64,000 nt of DNA from Bacteroidales bacterium F22. Its GTDB lineage: Bacteria > Bacteroidota > Bacteroidia > Bacteroidales > Bacteroidaceae. The position numbers and the translations under genes are program-made. The DNA lies in the NCBI GenBank assembly GCA_029541985.1, contig CP095414.1:1984001-2048000 (forward strand), given 5' to 3'. Each line of letters starts with the position of its first letter. The first letter of the stretch is position 1. The notes under the pieces are model-generated. The model did not search any database. It saw only the letters and a list, made by a program, of their open reading frames with translations, and had not been told where the DNA came from. Of this stretch, positions 36,955 to 47,609 are shown piece by piece.

Positions 36955-38263
36955 GACTCAACCCCATGATACCTTAGTGTCTACTTCTTCTACAAAATCG
37001 TATACCCATTCTCCTTGGAGCTGGGTGCCTAGCTTGTATTTTGCTGAGGGATTGCCTTATGCCATCGTCTTACTGCAATCTATTGCGATGTATTCGATGT
37101 TGGAACTTTCGAATGCTGAAATCGCCTTCTATACTGGGTGGTTATATCTTCCTTGGGTAATCAAACCTATTTGGGGTCCTCTTGTGGATGTGTTCTTTCA
37201 GAAGAGGATCTGTATCGTGGCCATGCAATTGTTTATAGGAGGCGCCTGTGCAGGTGTGGCGTTGCTTTTACCTACTACTTGGCAGATACAAGGTACTTTG
37301 GCTTTGTTTTGGCTTATTGCTTTTGCTAGTGCCACCCATGATATTGCTGCAGATGGCATGTATATGCTTGGGTTAGATGAGGGAGACCAAGCTCTTTTCG
37401 TGGGTAGCCGTTCTTTGTTTTATCGCTTGGCCATGTTATTCGGACAGGGCGGGGTTTTCTTGTTCGTCGGTATATTATCTGAGCATCTTGATGTGGCCGT
37501 CTCTTGGAGTATTGCTTTCTTACTTTTATCTGTGTTTATCCTAGCATTAGGTCTTTATCACCTCAAGATGCTTCCTAAATTAGAGTCTCCTAAGAGGGAA
37601 CGCGTCACCGTAGGGGCTGTTCTGAGTGAAACATTTCATGTTTTTTCACTCTATTTTAAGCGTAGAGATATAGGGCTAATCGTGAGTTTCATATTTCTAT
37701 TTCGGTTAGGCGAATCGCAATTGACCAAACTAATCATCCCATTTCTTATTAATAGTCGTGAGGTCGGGGGATTAGGACTTTCGGCTGCTAGTTCTGCTTC
37801 GCTCTATGGGATTGTTGGGGTCTTTTCTCTTCTTGTAGGAGGAATCTTGGGTGGCGTTTTGATTGCTAAGCAAGGGCTACGTAAGTGGATTATTCCGATG
37901 GTGCTTATTCTTAATATTCCTGATTTATTCTATCTTTTTTTAGCATGGATCCAAACAGATAATCTATTTCTTGTAGGGGGTGCTATTTCTTTGGAACAGT
38001 TTGGATATGGGTTCGGTTCTTCTGCTTTTATGATGTATCTTATCATGACGTCTGAGGGTAAGTATCAAACCGCTTTCTATTCGATTGCTACTGGATTGAT
38101 GGCTTTAGGGATGATGCTTCCTGGCATGTTAGCTGGCTATATACAAGAATATCTGGGCTATTCTCTTTTCTTTGTTTGGGTTTTTGTCATGACTATTCCA
38201 GGCTTGGTTCTTGCTTTTCGAATCAGAAATGAAATAGATGTTAATTATGGGAAAAAGTATTGA
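36947..38263 (+). CDS. AmpG-like major facilitator permease
   Basis: 438 residues with about 12 membrane spans. SLYFAEGLPYAIV near residue 30, WLYLPWVIKPIWGPLVD and ATHDIAADGMYM are typical of the AmpG/RhtX/FptX branch, whose best-known member imports anhydromuropeptides into the cytoplasm. A short polar N-terminal extension (about 25 residues) precedes the first span. The ATG overlaps the 3' end of the HIT-SpoIID gene by 8 nt, which implies coupled translation. Its placement next to a SpoIID-domain protein and an amino-sugar kinase supports peptidoglycan fragment uptake, though substrate specificity is inferred. Confidence 0.85.
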   Translation: MNKTQPHDTLVSTSSTKSYTHSPWSWVPSLYFAEGLPYAIVLLQSIAMYSMLELSNAEIAFYTGWLYLPWVIKPIWGPLVDVFFQKRICIVAMQLFIGGACAGVALLLPTTWQIQGTLALFWLIAFASATHDIAADGMYMLGLDEGDQALFVGSRSLFYRLAMLFGQGGVFLFVGILSEHLDVAVSWSIAFLLLSVFILALGLYHLKMLPKLESPKRERVTVGAVLSETFHVFSLYFKRRDIGLIVSFIFLFRLGESQLTKLIIPFLINSREVGGLGLSAASSASLYGIVGVFSLLVGGILGGVLIAKQGLRKWIIPMVLILNIPDLFYLFLAWIQTDNLFLVGGAISLEQFGYGFGSSAFMMYLIMTSEGKYQTAFYSIATGLMALGMMLPGMLAGYIQEYLGYSLFFVWVFVMTIPGLVLAFRIRNEIDVNYGKKY

Positions 38264-38293
38264 CTCTCTCCTCTTTATGTAATTTGTATTTGT

Positions 38294-38301
38294 TACCTTT
38301 G
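38294..38301 (+). promoter_or_regulatory. -7 element upstream of the BadF-type kinase gene
   Basis: TACCTTTG, an exact consensus match, inside the 79-nt gap after the permease gene and 41 nt before the kinase start. The kinase can therefore be transcribed separately as well as by read-through. Confidence 0.6.
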
Positions 38302-38342
38302 TCATAATATGTTTTGGGCATTAACTGGATCTTTTAAATAAT

Positions 38343-39191
38343 ATGAAACTAATTGCTGATAGCGGTTCAACAACCACTTTATGGAGGGTAATAAAAAACA
38401 ACGGAGAAGTTGCTATGGAAGTAGTGACCAAGGGAATTAATCCCTATTTTCAGACCCGCTTAGAAATTGAGGAAGAAATCCAGTTTCAGTTATTGCCTAA
38501 GTTTCCGTATTATTTTCACATTGATTCTGTCTTCTTTTACGGATCGGGCTGTACGCCAGCTAAGATTCCTTTCATTAAGAATATTCTTGAGGGGTGTTTT
38601 ATTAAGCACATAGAGGTCTCTAGTGATCTCTTAGCTGCTGCTAGAGCTGTCTGTGGTCATAATAAAGGGCTTGTTGCTATATTGGGTACAGGTTCTAATT
38701 CTTGCTACTACAATGGGGATATTGTAGAAGATAATGTGTCCCCTCTCGGATTCATTCTTGGTGATGAGGGTAGTGGCGCTGCACTTGGCAAAGCATTGAT
38801 ATCTCTTCTTTTTAAACAAAGACAATATACTTCTTTGAAGAAAGCTTTCCTTGACGAGATGAATTTTTCAGAGCATCACATCATCGAGTATGTATACAAA
38901 GCTCCTTTCCCAAATCGTTTTTTAGCTTCATTGTCTCCTTTTATCTTGAACCATATGGATCATCCTGCAATATATCAAATGGTTCTAGATGTCTTTCAAT
39001 CATTTATTGATCTCAATCTTAAACAGTATGCTCAGATAGATGAATATCCTATTCATTTTGTCGGGTCGATTGCTTATCATTTTAGAGATTATCTTGAGGA
39101 AGCTCTACGAGCGAGTGGGGTGAAAATGGGGACGATTGTAAAAGACCCAATGGAAGGATTGACGGCTTTCCATTCTAATCAATCTCTCTGA
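38343..39191 (+). CDS. BadF/BadG-type ATPase, likely N-acetylglucosamine or N-acetylmuramic acid kinase
   Basis: 282 residues with the ASKHA fold. The phosphate-1 motif is ADSGSTTT (5-12), phosphate-2 is AILGTGSNSC (about 112-121), and the GDEGSGAALGK loop follows at about 141-151. The length and motifs fit the single-domain amino-sugar kinases of Bacteroidales such as MurK of Tannerella, and not the benzoyl-CoA reductase activators. It has no iron-sulfur Cys pair. It would phosphorylate amino sugars released from cell-wall fragments brought in by the adjacent permease. Specificity for GlcNAc against MurNAc cannot be told. Confidence 0.85.
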   Translation: MKLIADSGSTTTLWRVIKNNGEVAMEVVTKGINPYFQTRLEIEEEIQFQLLPKFPYYFHIDSVFFYGSGCTPAKIPFIKNILEGCFIKHIEVSSDLLAAARAVCGHNKGLVAILGTGSNSCYYNGDIVEDNVSPLGFILGDEGSGAALGKALISLLFKQRQYTSLKKAFLDEMNFSEHHIIEYVYKAPFPNRFLASLSPFILNHMDHPAIYQMVLDVFQSFIDLNLKQYAQIDEYPIHFVGSIAYHFRDYLEEALRASGVKMGTIVKDPMEGLTAFHSNQSL

Positions 39192-39243
39192 TTAGTCTGA
39201 ATACATTTCTCTTTCTTCTACTATCATTTCTTACTTTTTTTAG

Positions 39244-39310
39244 ACCAATTCTTGTATTGGTTGATTCACTGTTTTCTCTCTTGAACCATTTTGAAATAAT
39301 CTTTCAAGAG
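39244..39310 (+). terminator. Two small hairpins after the kinase gene
   Basis: ACCAAT / ATTGGT (39244-39261) followed by CTCTTGAA / TTCAAGAG (39278-39310). Neither has a T tract; they are weak candidates for the end of the recycling operon ahead of the ribosomal promoter. Confidence 0.4.
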
Positions 39311-39405
39311 TTAGATTTGTGTCAGACTTCAGTTATTAAAAAACAAATAATGCTAATTATTGTCTTTTGTCTGTAAACAAGTATGGTATCTCCATTTATT
39401 ATATC

Positions 39406-39413
39406 TATCTTTG
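39406..39413 (+). promoter_or_regulatory. -7 element of the ribosomal (str) operon
   Basis: TATCTTTG, an exact consensus match. The -33 position (about 39383) reads ATGG, a poor match. The initiation point would be near 39420. Confidence 0.65.
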
Positions 39414-39581
39414 CACCCCGAAATGTAATGTGAAATAGACCCTAAATACGGGTTTTTGGGTCACAAGCTTATCTCAGATGGATTCATCGGATTGTACCGA
39501 AATGTCCATAGATAGGTCTGTTAAGTGCATTTCTTTTACGATAGAGCAATATATATAATAACAATAATAAAAAAAATTACA
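39414..39581 (+). promoter_or_regulatory. Long 5' leader of rpsL
   Basis: About 160 nt of untranslated leader. It holds GACCC at about 39438 and GGGTC about 13 nt later, able to form a short stem, with an internal CCC/GGG alternative pairing. A ribosomal-protein-binding control site is plausible but not shown. The open frame that begins at 39525 runs through this leader and is only an extension of the rpsL frame. Confidence 0.35.
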
Positions 39582-39956
39582 ATGCCAACAATTCAACAGC
39601 TCGTAAGAAAGGGTCGTCAAGTTTTGACAGAGAAATCAAAATCTCCTGCACTTGATTCTTGCCCACAGCGTCGTGGTGTGTGTGTACGTGTATACACTAC
39701 AACTCCAAAGAAGCCGAACTCTGCTATGCGTAAAGTAGCTCGTGTCCGTCTATCAAATTCAAAAGAGGTTAACTCTTATATTCCTGGAGAGGGACATAAC
39801 TTGCAGGAACACTCTATCGTTCTTGTTCGTGGTGGTCGTGTGAAAGACCTTCCTGGTGTACGTTATCATATCGTTCGTGGTACTTTGGATACTGCAGGTG
39901 TGGCTAACCGTACACAACGTCGTAGTAAATACGGAACAAAACGTCCTAAGAAATAA
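39582..39956 (+). CDS. rpsL: Ribosomal protein S12
   Basis: 124 residues from ATG 39582 ([12 protein letters not shown]), the normal S12 N-terminus; the extra 19 codons upstream are leader. It has the decoding-centre loops [13 protein letters not shown] and [12 protein letters not shown]. The Lys at the classic streptomycin-resistance positions is wild type in both loops. First gene of the str cluster, 125 nt before rpsG. Confidence 0.98.
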   Translation: MPTIQQLVRKGRQVLTEKSKSPALDSCPQRRGVCVRVYTTTPKKPNSAMRKVARVRLSNSKEVNSYIPGEGHNLQEHSIVLVRGGRVKDLPGVRYHIVRGTLDTAGVANRTQRRSKYGTKRPKK

Positions 39957-40081
39957 TAATAATACAATATTGTAACTCGTTTTTTGTTTGATGGGTGCAC
40001 AGTTGGTTGAGTAAATGCCGAAATGAGGCGTTGAAGTTCCTAAATAGCAGCCTGATACAATAAAACACTAAAATCAAACAA

Positions 40082-40558
40082 ATGAGAAAAGCTAAACCAA
40101 AAAAACGTGTGATCCTTCCGGATCCAGTTTTTGGAGACCTTAAGGTTTCTAAATTTGTAAATCATTTAATGTATGATGGTAAAAAGAATAAATCTTACGA
40201 GATCTTTTACGCTGCATTGAATATCGTGTCTGAAAAACTTTCTAACGAAGAGAAATCAGCACTAGAAATTTGGAAACAAGCTTTGGAAAATATTACTCCA
40301 CTTGTCGAGGTTAAATCTCGCCGTGTTGGTGGTGCGACATTCCAAGTTCCAACAGAAATTCGCGCTGACCGTAAAGAATCTGTTTCTATGAAGAACCTTA
40401 TTCTTTTCGCTCGTAAACGTGGTGGAAAGACAATGGCCGATAAATTATCAGCTGAAATTATGGATGCTTACAATGAACAAGGTGGAGCATTTAAACGTAA
40501 AGAAGATATGCACCGTATGGCAGAAGCTAACCGTGCGTTTGCTCACTTCAGATTTTAA
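40082..40558 (+). CDS. rpsG: Ribosomal protein S7
   Basis: 158 residues. [21 protein letters not shown] and [13 protein letters not shown] are standard S7 signatures. It nucleates assembly of the 30S head. The 125-nt gap before it could hold a control site; I saw no strong hairpin there. 13 nt before fusA. Confidence 0.98.
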   Translation: MRKAKPKKRVILPDPVFGDLKVSKFVNHLMYDGKKNKSYEIFYAALNIVSEKLSNEEKSALEIWKQALENITPLVEVKSRRVGGATFQVPTEIRADRKESVSMKNLILFARKRGGKTMADKLSAEIMDAYNEQGGAFKRKEDMHRMAEANRAFAHFRF

Positions 40559-40571
40559 TACATAGTATTCA

Positions 40572-42692
40572 ATGGCAAAACAGGACTTACATTTGACCCG
40601 AAATATCGGTATCATGGCGCATATCGACGCGGGCAAGACTACGACTTCAGAGCGTATTCTTTATTATACGGGCCTTACACATAAAATTGGTGAGGTTCAC
40701 GATGGTGGAGCTACCATGGATTGGATGGCTCAAGAGCAAGAACGTGGTATTACTATTACTTCTGCTGCAACAACTACTCGTTGGAATTACGATGGGAATC
40801 AATATAAGATTAACTTGATTGATACTCCAGGACACGTTGACTTTACTGCTGAGGTAGAGCGTTCATTGCGTGTATTGGATGGTACAATCGCTACATATGA
40901 TGCTGTTGGTGGTGTAGAGCCTCAATCAGAGACTGTATGGCGTCAAGCTGATAAATATGGTGTTCCACGTATCGGTTATGTAAATAAGATGGACCGCTCT
41001 GGTGCTGATTATTACGAAGTTATCCGCCAAATGAAAGCTGTGTTAGGTGCTAACGCAGTGGCAATCGTTATTCCTATTGGTTCTGAAGAGAATTTCAAAG
41101 GTGTTGTTGATTTGTTTAAAATGAAAGCGATACTATGGCATGACGAAAGTCTAGGTGCTGAATATGATGTACAAGATATTCCTGCTGACCTTCAAGATGA
41201 AGCTGAAGAGTGGCGTGGTAAAATGGTTGAAGCTATCGCAGAACATGATGATGCTTTGATGGAGAAATATTTTGATGATCCAGACAGTATCACTGAGGCT
41301 GAATTGCTAGCTACATTGCGTAAAGCAACTATTGCTATGGAACTTGTTCCTATGCTTTGTGGTTCTTCATTTAAGAATAAGGGTGTGCAAACTCTTCTTG
41401 ACTATACTTGTGCTTTCTTGCCTTCTCCATTGGATGCAGGAACTATTCATGGACATAACGTAGATACAGGTGAATTAACAGAGGAACGTGAACCTTCTGA
41501 GGATTCTCCAACTTCTGCACTTGCATTTAAGATTGCAACTGACCCTTATGTTGGTCGTTTGACTTTCTTCCGTGTTTATTCAGGAGCTATCAAGGCGGGT
41601 TCTTATATTTATAATGTTCGCTCTGGTAAAAAAGAACGTGTTTCTCGTTTGTTCCAGATGCATTCAAATAAACAAAATTCTGTCGAAGTTATTTCTGCAG
41701 GTGATATTGGTGCTGGTGTTGGTTTTAAAGATATTCACACAGGTGATACACTTGCTGATGAAGCACATCCATTGATTCTTGAGTCTATGGACTTCCCAGA
41801 GCCAGTAATTGGAGTAGCTGTAGAACCTAAGACTCAAGCTGACCTTGATAAATTATCTGTTGGTCTAGCTAAGCTTGCTGAAGAGGATCCAACCTTTACC
41901 GTTAAGACTGATGAACAATCAGGACAGACTATTATCTCTGGTATGGGTGAGCTTCACTTGGATATCATTGTTGACCGTCTAAAACGTGAGTTTAAGGTTG
42001 AATGTAACCAAGGTAAACCTCAGGTAAACTACAAAGAGGCTATTACTAAGACTGTAAATCTTCGTGAGACTTACAAGAAACAATCTGGTGGTCGTGGTAA
42101 ATTTGCTGACATCATTGTGAATGTTGGTCCTGTTGATGACGACTTTGATAAAGGTGGCTTGCAGTTCGAAGAGAAAGTAAAAGGTGGTAATATTCCTAAG
42201 GAATTTATTCCTTCTATCGAGAAAGGTTTCCAAACTGCAATGAAGAATGGTATCCTCGCTGGATATCCTCTTGATTCTCTTAAGGTGACTGTACTTGATG
42301 GTTCTTTCCACCCTGTCGATTCAGATCAGTTGTCTTTCGAGATTTGTGGTATTCAAGCATACAAAAATGCATGTGCTAAAGCTGGTCCCGTTTTGATGGA
42401 ACCTATTATGAAATTAGAAGTTGTTACTCCTGAGGAAAGTATGGGTGATGTTATTGGTGACCTCAACAAACGTCGTGGACAGATTGAAGGAATGGAAAAT
42501 AGCCGCTCTGGCGCTCGTATTGTGAAAGCAATCGTTCCATTGTCTGAAATGTTTGGTTACGTGACTGCGTTGCGTACAATTACTTCAGGACGTGCCACAT
42601 CGTCTATGACTTATGATCATCATGCTGCCGTTTCTACTAGTATTGCGAAAGCTGTATTGGAAGATGTAGGTGGACGTGCTGACCTATTATAA
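40572..42692 (+). CDS. fusA: Elongation factor G
   Basis: 706 residues, full-length. G1 motif [10 protein letters not shown]2 region [11 protein letters not shown]3 DTPGHVDF, G4 [10 protein letters not shown]. The C-terminal domains end with the expected [10 protein letters not shown] segment. It drives ribosomal translocation. Last gene of the str cluster: no tuf gene follows, and a hairpin terminator separates it from rpsJ. Confidence 0.98.
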   Translation: MAKQDLHLTRNIGIMAHIDAGKTTTSERILYYTGLTHKIGEVHDGGATMDWMAQEQERGITITSAATTTRWNYDGNQYKINLIDTPGHVDFTAEVERSLRVLDGTIATYDAVGGVEPQSETVWRQADKYGVPRIGYVNKMDRSGADYYEVIRQMKAVLGANAVAIVIPIGSEENFKGVVDLFKMKAILWHDESLGAEYDVQDIPADLQDEAEEWRGKMVEAIAEHDDALMEKYFDDPDSITEAELLATLRKATIAMELVPMLCGSSFKNKGVQTLLDYTCAFLPSPLDAGTIHGHNVDTGELTEEREPSEDSPTSALAFKIATDPYVGRLTFFRVYSGAIKAGSYIYNVRSGKKERVSRLFQMHSNKQNSVEVISAGDIGAGVGFKDIHTGDTLADEAHPLILESMDFPEPVIGVAVEPKTQADLDKLSVGLAKLAEEDPTFTVKTDEQSGQTIISGMGELHLDIIVDRLKREFKVECNQGKPQVNYKEAITKTVNLRETYKKQSGGRGKFADIIVNVGPVDDDFDKGGLQFEEKVKGGNIPKEFIPSIEKGFQTAMKNGILAGYPLDSLKVTVLDGSFHPVDSDQLSFEICGIQAYKNACAKAGPVLMEPIMKLEVVTPEESMGDVIGDLNKRRGQIEGMENSRSGARIVKAIVPLSEMFGYVTALRTITSGRATSSMTYDHHAAVSTSIAKAVLEDVGGRADLL

Positions 42693-42701
42693 GAGAGATT
42701 G

Positions 42702-42744
42702 GGAAGTGAGTTAGCGAATGACTCTTAGCTCACTTCCATTTTTT
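42702..42744 (+). terminator. Intrinsic terminator between fusA and rpsJ
   Basis: GGAAGTGAG at 42702-42710 pairs with CTCACTTCC at 42729-42737; extra pairing is possible in the loop, and a run of six T follows at 42739. It would separate, or attenuate between, the str and S10 operons. A weak -7-like TAATTTTC lies downstream near 42750. Confidence 0.75.
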
Positions 42745-42774
42745 ATATATTAATTTTCAATTTAATTTAAAGAC

Positions 42775-43080
42775 ATGAGTCAAAAAATTAGAATCAAGCT
42801 TAAAAGCTACGACCACAACTTGGTAGACAAATCTGCTGACAAGATCGTAAAGACTGTAAAAGCTACTGGTGCTATTGTTAGTGGTCCAATTCCATTGCCA
42901 ACGCACAAACGTATCTTTACTGTAAACCGTTCTACTTTCGTGAACAAGAAATCACGTGAGCAGTTCCAATTATCTTCTTACAAGCGTCTAATCGACATCT
43001 TTAGCTCAACAGCACAAACTGTAGACGCTTTGATGAAGTTAGAGTTGCCTAGTGGAGTAGAAGTAGAAATCAAAGTTTGA
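42775..43080 (+). CDS. rpsJ: Ribosomal protein S10
   Basis: 101 residues. [14 protein letters not shown] and [18 protein letters not shown] are hallmark segments. It heads the S10 cluster, 21 nt before rplC. S10 (NusE) also takes part in transcription antitermination. Confidence 0.98.
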   Translation: MSQKIRIKLKSYDHNLVDKSADKIVKTVKATGAIVSGPIPLPTHKRIFTVNRSTFVNKKSREQFQLSSYKRLIDIFSSTAQTVDALMKLELPSGVEVEIKV

Positions 43081-43101
43081 TAACATTAAAAAATTACTGA
43101 A

Positions 43102-43719
43102 ATGCCAGGATTATTAGGAAGAAAAATCGGAATGACATCCGTTTTCAGTGCCGATGGTAAAAATGTACCATGCACTGTTATCGAAGCAGGTCCTTGTGTG
43201 GTAACTCAGCTAAAAAATGTTGATTCAGATGGTTATGAAGCAGTGCAATTAGGTTTCCAAGAAAAAAAGGAAAAGCACACTTCTAAACCACTTATGGGTC
43301 ACTTTAAAAGAGCTGGCGTTACTCCAAAGAGACACTTGGCCGAGTTCAAAGGTTTTGAATCAGAATTTAATCTAGGAGATGTAATCTCTGTAGATTTGTT
43401 CGAGGGTACTACATTTGTTGATGTAGTTGGTACCTCAAAGGGTAAAGGATTCCAAGGTGTTGTAAAACGTCATGGTTTCGGTGGTGTAGGTCAAGCTACT
43501 CACGGACAGCATAATCGCCAGCGTAAGCCGGGATCAATTGGTGCTTGTTCTTATCCAGCAAAAGTATTCAAAGGAATGCGCATGGGTGGCCAAATGGGAG
43601 GCGACCGTGTAACAGTTCAAAATTTGAAAGTTTTAAAAGTAATCGCAGAACATAATCTACTTCTCATTAAAGGTAGTGTTCCAGGTTGCAAAGGTTCAAT
43701 CGTATTAATAGAGAAATAA
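43102..43719 (+). CDS. rplC: Ribosomal protein L3
   Basis: 205 residues. [13 protein letters not shown] at the N-terminus and the central [13 protein letters not shown]-like loop ([19 protein letters not shown] region) reach the peptidyl-transferase centre in the family. The stop codon overlaps the rplD start by 1 nt (TAATG). Confidence 0.98.
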   Translation: MPGLLGRKIGMTSVFSADGKNVPCTVIEAGPCVVTQLKNVDSDGYEAVQLGFQEKKEKHTSKPLMGHFKRAGVTPKRHLAEFKGFESEFNLGDVISVDLFEGTTFVDVVGTSKGKGFQGVVKRHGFGGVGQATHGQHNRQRKPGSIGACSYPAKVFKGMRMGGQMGGDRVTVQNLKVLKVIAEHNLLLIKGSVPGCKGSIVLIEK

Positions 43720-44339
43720 TGGAGCTTAACGTATATAACAGAAAAGGTGAAGACACTGGTAGAAAGGTTGCGTTAAACGACTCTGTATTCGGAGTTGAAC
43801 CAAACGACCATGCTATCTACTTAGATGTAAAACAGCATTTGGCGAACCGTCGTCAAGGTACTCACAAAACAAAGGAACGTAGCGAAATTTCTGGTTCTAC
43901 TAGAAAATTGGGTCGCCAAAAAGGTGGCGGTGGCGCTCGTCGTGGTGATATTAAATCTCCACTTCTAAAAGGCGGTGCTCGCGTATTCGGTCCTAAGCCA
44001 CGTGATTATCACTTTAAACTAAACAAGAAGGTGAAGCAATTGGCTCGCCGATCTGCTTTAGCTTACAAATTGCAAAACAAAGAGATTATGGTTATTGAAG
44101 ACTTCAATTTTGAGGCTCCAAAAACCAAGGAATTTACCTCAATGGTAAAAGACCTTAAAATAGCTAACAAAAAGCTACTTTTTGTTTTCGCAGAATCAAA
44201 TAAAAACGTATATTTGTCTGCTCGTAATGTGCAAAAAGCACAGGTACAAACAGTAAGTGGTTTGAACACATATCGTGTGCTCAATACCAATTGCCTTGTT
44301 ATTACCGAGAGCGCACTTGCGGAGATTAATAACTTTTAA
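43719..44339 (+). CDS. rplD: Ribosomal protein L4
   Basis: 206 residues from ATG 43719 ([14 protein letters not shown]). The open frame extends back to 43686 inside rplC, but the overlap start is the family-typical one. It has the long basic exit-tunnel loop with [13 protein letters not shown]. In some bacteria L4 represses its own S10 operon; no such site is shown here. Confidence 0.97.
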   Translation: MELNVYNRKGEDTGRKVALNDSVFGVEPNDHAIYLDVKQHLANRRQGTHKTKERSEISGSTRKLGRQKGGGGARRGDIKSPLLKGGARVFGPKPRDYHFKLNKKVKQLARRSALAYKLQNKEIMVIEDFNFEAPKTKEFTSMVKDLKIANKKLLFVFAESNKNVYLSARNVQKAQVQTVSGLNTYRVLNTNCLVITESALAEINNF

Positions 44340-44358
44340 TTAGTAGGAGGCTTTATAA

Positions 44359-44649
44359 ATGGCAATTATTATTAAACCATTGGTCACAGAAAAAATGACT
44401 GATCTTACAGATAAGCTTAACCGCTTCGGTTTTGTTGTACGCTTTGACGCAAACAAAATTGAGATTAAGAGGGAGATCGAAGCATTTTACAAAGTGACCG
44501 TAGTAGATGTAAATACTATGCGGTATGCGGGTAAGTTGAAGTCCCGTAATACAAAAACAGGTGTTACCAAAGGAAGAACAGCTGCTTTCAAGAAAGCAAT
44601 CGTGACTCTTAAAGATGGTGATACTATCGATTTTTATAGCAATATATAA
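44359..44649 (+). CDS. rplW: Ribosomal protein L23
   Basis: 96 residues. IIKPLVTEKMTDL and VTVVDVNTMRYAGK are typical. It sits at the tunnel exit and docks trigger factor and SRP. It has an unusually good ribosome-binding-like AGGAGG at 44345-44350, uncommon in this window. Confidence 0.97.
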   Translation: MAIIIKPLVTEKMTDLTDKLNRFGFVVRFDANKIEIKREIEAFYKVTVVDVNTMRYAGKLKSRNTKTGVTKGRTAAFKKAIVTLKDGDTIDFYSNI

Positions 44650-44657
44650 AATAAAAA

Positions 44658-45482
44658 ATGGCAGTACGTAAATTTAAGCCCACAACACCGGGGCAAAGAC
44701 ACAAAATTATTGGTACTTTTGAAGAGATTACTGCACGAGTACCAGAAAAGTCTCTTGTATATGGTAAAAGGACATCTGGCGGTAGAAATAATACCGGTAA
44801 GATGACCGCACGTTATCTTGGTGGTGGTCATCGTAAGATGATCCGAATCATTGACTTCAAGAGAAATAAAGACGGTGTTCCAGCTATTGTGAAAACTATC
44901 GAGTATGATCCAAATAGATCTGCACGTATAGCTTTGTTGCATTATGCTGACGGAGAAAAAAGATACATCATTGCTCCTAATGGTCTACAAGTAGGCGTTA
45001 CTTTGATGTCAGGTACAGAAGCTACTCCAGAAATTGGTAATGCGCTTCCTTTACAGAATATTCCAGTGGGTACTGTGATTCATAATATTGAATTACGTCC
45101 TGGACAAGGGGCAGCTTTTGTTCGTTCTGCTGGTAATTTCGCACAGCTTACTTCTCGTGAAGGACGCTACTGTGTGATTAAGTTGCCTTCAGGTGAGGTT
45201 CGTCAGATCCTAAGTACTTGTAAGGCTACAATCGGTTCTGTAGGTAACTCAGATCATGGACTAGAGTCTTCAGGTAAAGCAGGACGTGCTCGTTGGCAAG
45301 GTCGTCGCCCACATAACCGTGGTGTCGTAATGAACCCTGTTGATCACCCAATGGGTGGTGGAGAAGGACGTCAGTCTGGAGGACATCCACGTTCTCGTAC
45401 TGGTCTTTATGCTAAGGGTCTTAAGACAAGATCTCCTAAAAAGGCCTCAAGTAAGTACATTATTGAGAGAAGAAAGAAGTAA
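44658..45482 (+). CDS. rplB: Ribosomal protein L2
   Basis: 274 residues. The C-terminal [17 protein letters not shown] segment contains the His region needed for peptidyl-transferase function; the N-terminal [10 protein letters not shown] is standard. 8 nt after rplW and 22 nt before rpsS. Confidence 0.98.
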   Translation: MAVRKFKPTTPGQRHKIIGTFEEITARVPEKSLVYGKRTSGGRNNTGKMTARYLGGGHRKMIRIIDFKRNKDGVPAIVKTIEYDPNRSARIALLHYADGEKRYIIAPNGLQVGVTLMSGTEATPEIGNALPLQNIPVGTVIHNIELRPGQGAAFVRSAGNFAQLTSREGRYCVIKLPSGEVRQILSTCKATIGSVGNSDHGLESSGKAGRARWQGRRPHNRGVVMNPVDHPMGGGEGRQSGGHPRSRTGLYAKGLKTRSPKKASSKYIIERRKK

Positions 45483-45504
45483 TCTGATAAATTGAAGTAA
45501 AACT

Positions 45505-45771
45505 ATGAGTCGTTCACTAAAAAAAGGTCCATATATAAACGTTAAGCTTGAGAACAAAGTTCTTGCTATGACTGAGTCAGGTAAGAAAAATGTAATCAAG
45601 ACTTGGGCGCGTGCCTCAATGATAAGCCCTGATTTTGTAGGGCATACTATTGCAGTGCATAATGGAAACAAATTTATCCCTGTATATGTCACTGAGAATA
45701 TGGTAGGACACAAGTTAGGTGAATTTTCACCTACTCGTACCTTCCGTGGTCATGGTGGTAATAAGAAATAA
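45505..45771 (+). CDS. rpsS: Ribosomal protein S19
   Basis: 88 residues. [16 protein letters not shown] and the closing [14 protein letters not shown] are diagnostic. Part of the 30S head near the A-site finger bridge. 34 nt before rplV. Confidence 0.98.
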   Translation: MSRSLKKGPYINVKLENKVLAMTESGKKNVIKTWARASMISPDFVGHTIAVHNGNKFIPVYVTENMVGHKLGEFSPTRTFRGHGGNKK

Positions 45772-45805
45772 TGGGATCTCATTCTAAAAAAATAGAAATT
45801 AAATA

Positions 45806-46216
45806 ATGGGAGCAAGAAAGAAAATATCGGCTGAGAAAAGAAAAGAGGCCCTTAAGACCATGTATTTTGCAAAATTGCAAAATGTTCCTACATCTCCACG
45901 TAAAATGCGCTTAGTTGCGGATTTAATTCGTGGTATGGAGGTGAATAAAGCACTTGCTGTGCTTAAATTCTCTTCAAAAGAGGCCGCTGGTCGTTTGGAG
46001 AAATTACTTCGCTCTGCTATCGCAAACTGGGAAGTTAAAAACGATCGCAAGGCTGAAGATGGTGAATTGTATGTGTCAAAGATCTTCGTTGATAGCGCTG
46101 TAATGCTTAAACGTCTAAGAACTGCGCCACAAGGTAGAGGATATAGAATCCGCAAGCGTTCTAATCATGTAACGCTATTTGTTGATTCTATGAGTAATAA
46201 AGATCAAAATAAATAG
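45806..46216 (+). CDS. rplV: Ribosomal protein L22
   Basis: 136 residues. [14 protein letters not shown] and the tunnel hairpin around [19 protein letters not shown] are typical. Its N-terminus is a little longer and more basic than in E. coli. 3 nt before rpsC. Confidence 0.97.
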   Translation: MGARKKISAEKRKEALKTMYFAKLQNVPTSPRKMRLVADLIRGMEVNKALAVLKFSSKEAAGRLEKLLRSAIANWEVKNDRKAEDGELYVSKIFVDSAVMLKRLRTAPQGRGYRIRKRSNHVTLFVDSMSNKDQNK

Positions 46217-46219
46217 TAC

Positions 46220-46945
46220 ATGGGACAAAAAGTTAATCCAATAAGCAACCGACTAGGTATAATTAGAGGGTGGGACTCTAACTGGTACGGTGGAAAGAGT
46301 TTCGGTGCATCGCTTCTCGAAGATAGCAAAATACGTAAGTATTTAAAGGCTCGTCTTATCAAGGCAAGTTTATCTAGAATCGTCATTGAACGAACTCTAA
46401 AACTAGTTACCATAACTATTTGTACTGCTCGTCCAGGCCTTATCATAGGTAAAGGTGGACAAGAAGTAGATAAGCTCAAAGAGGAACTTAAGAAAATTAC
46501 TGATAAAGATATTCAAATCAATATCTTTGAAGTAAAACGTCCTGAGCTCGATGCTGTCATCGTTGCAAATAACATTGCTAGACAGGTCGAAGGAAAAGTA
46601 GCTTATCGTCGTGCAATCAAGATGTCTGTTCAGAACACTATGAGAATGGGTGCTGAAGGTATCAAGATTCAAATTTCTGGTCGTCTTAACGGTGCTGAAA
46701 TGGCTCGTTCTGAGATGCATAAAGAAGGACGTACTCCACTTCATACTTTCCGTGCAGATATTGACTACTGCCATGCTGAAGCCCTTACTAAGGTAGGTCT
46801 TCTTGGTATCAAAGTCTGGATTTGTAAAGGGGAAGTTTATGGCAAACGTGATTTAGCACCTAATTTTGCTCAAGAGAAAAATTCAGGTCGCAACAATAAT
46901 CATCGTCAAGGTCGTAACGTGAAGAGACGTAGAAATAATCGTTAA
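46220..46945 (+). CDS. rpsC: Ribosomal protein S3
   Basis: 241 residues. [19 protein letters not shown], then the KH domain with [14 protein letters not shown], then the C-terminal [15 protein letters not shown] basic Asn/Arg-rich tail ([14 protein letters not shown]) closes it. Lines the mRNA entry channel. Confidence 0.98.
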   Translation: MGQKVNPISNRLGIIRGWDSNWYGGKSFGASLLEDSKIRKYLKARLIKASLSRIVIERTLKLVTITICTARPGLIIGKGGQEVDKLKEELKKITDKDIQINIFEVKRPELDAVIVANNIARQVEGKVAYRRAIKMSVQNTMRMGAEGIKIQISGRLNGAEMARSEMHKEGRTPLHTFRADIDYCHAEALTKVGLLGIKVWICKGEVYGKRDLAPNFAQEKNSGRNNNHRQGRNVKRRRNNR

Positions 46946-46963
46946 TAGTAGAAAAGAAGAACA

Positions 46964-47395
46964 ATGTTACAACCAAAGAAGACTAAGTTCAGAAGAATGC
47001 AAAAAGGCCGCATGAAGGGTAATGCTCAGCGCGGTAATCAACTTGCATTTGGCTCTTTCGGCATAAAATCACTTCAATTTAAGTGGATAACTGGTCGTCA
47101 GATAGAAGCAGCTCGTATTGCTGTTACTAGATATATGCAACGTCAAGGACAGATTTGGATACGTATTTTCCCTGATAAGCCTATTACTAAGAAACCTGCA
47201 GAGGTTCGTATGGGTAAGGGAAAAGGTAATCCAGAAGGATTTGTTGCTCCGGTGACTCCTGGACGAATAATTATAGAAGTAGAGGGTGTGTCTTTTGAAA
47301 TAGCTAAAGAAGCACTCAGACTTGCAGCTCAAAAGTTGCCTGTTACTACTAAATTTGTAGTGAGAAGAGATTTTGATCCAACTCTAAATGCGTAA
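46964..47395 (+). CDS. rplP: Ribosomal protein L16
   Basis: 143 residues. [19 protein letters not shown] and [20 protein letters not shown] are standard. Near the A-site tRNA elbow. 8 nt before rpmC. Confidence 0.98.
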   Translation: MLQPKKTKFRRMQKGRMKGNAQRGNQLAFGSFGIKSLQFKWITGRQIEAARIAVTRYMQRQGQIWIRIFPDKPITKKPAEVRMGKGKGNPEGFVAPVTPGRIIIEVEGVSFEIAKEALRLAAQKLPVTTKFVVRRDFDPTLNA

Positions 47396-47403
47396 GAATA
47401 ATT

Positions 47404-47598
47404 ATGAAGATTGCAGATATTAAACAATTAGCTACAGCGGACCTCAAAGAACGCTTAGCAACAGAGGTGGTGAATTATAATCAAATGGTCATGAATCATG
47501 CGGTTACACCTTTGGAGAATCCTGCAGAGATTAAACACTTGCGCAGGACCATTGCACGCATGGAGACTGAAGTGCGTAGCAGAGAAATTAATAAATAA
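47404..47598 (+). CDS. rpmC: Ribosomal protein L29
   Basis: 64 residues, two long helices. The closing [18 protein letters not shown] matches the family core. Lies at the tunnel exit next to L23. Confidence 0.96.
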   Translation: MKIADIKQLATADLKERLATEVVNYNQMVMNHAVTPLENPAEIKHLRRTIARMETEVRSREINK

Positions 47599-47609
47599 AA
47601 GACGCCTTG

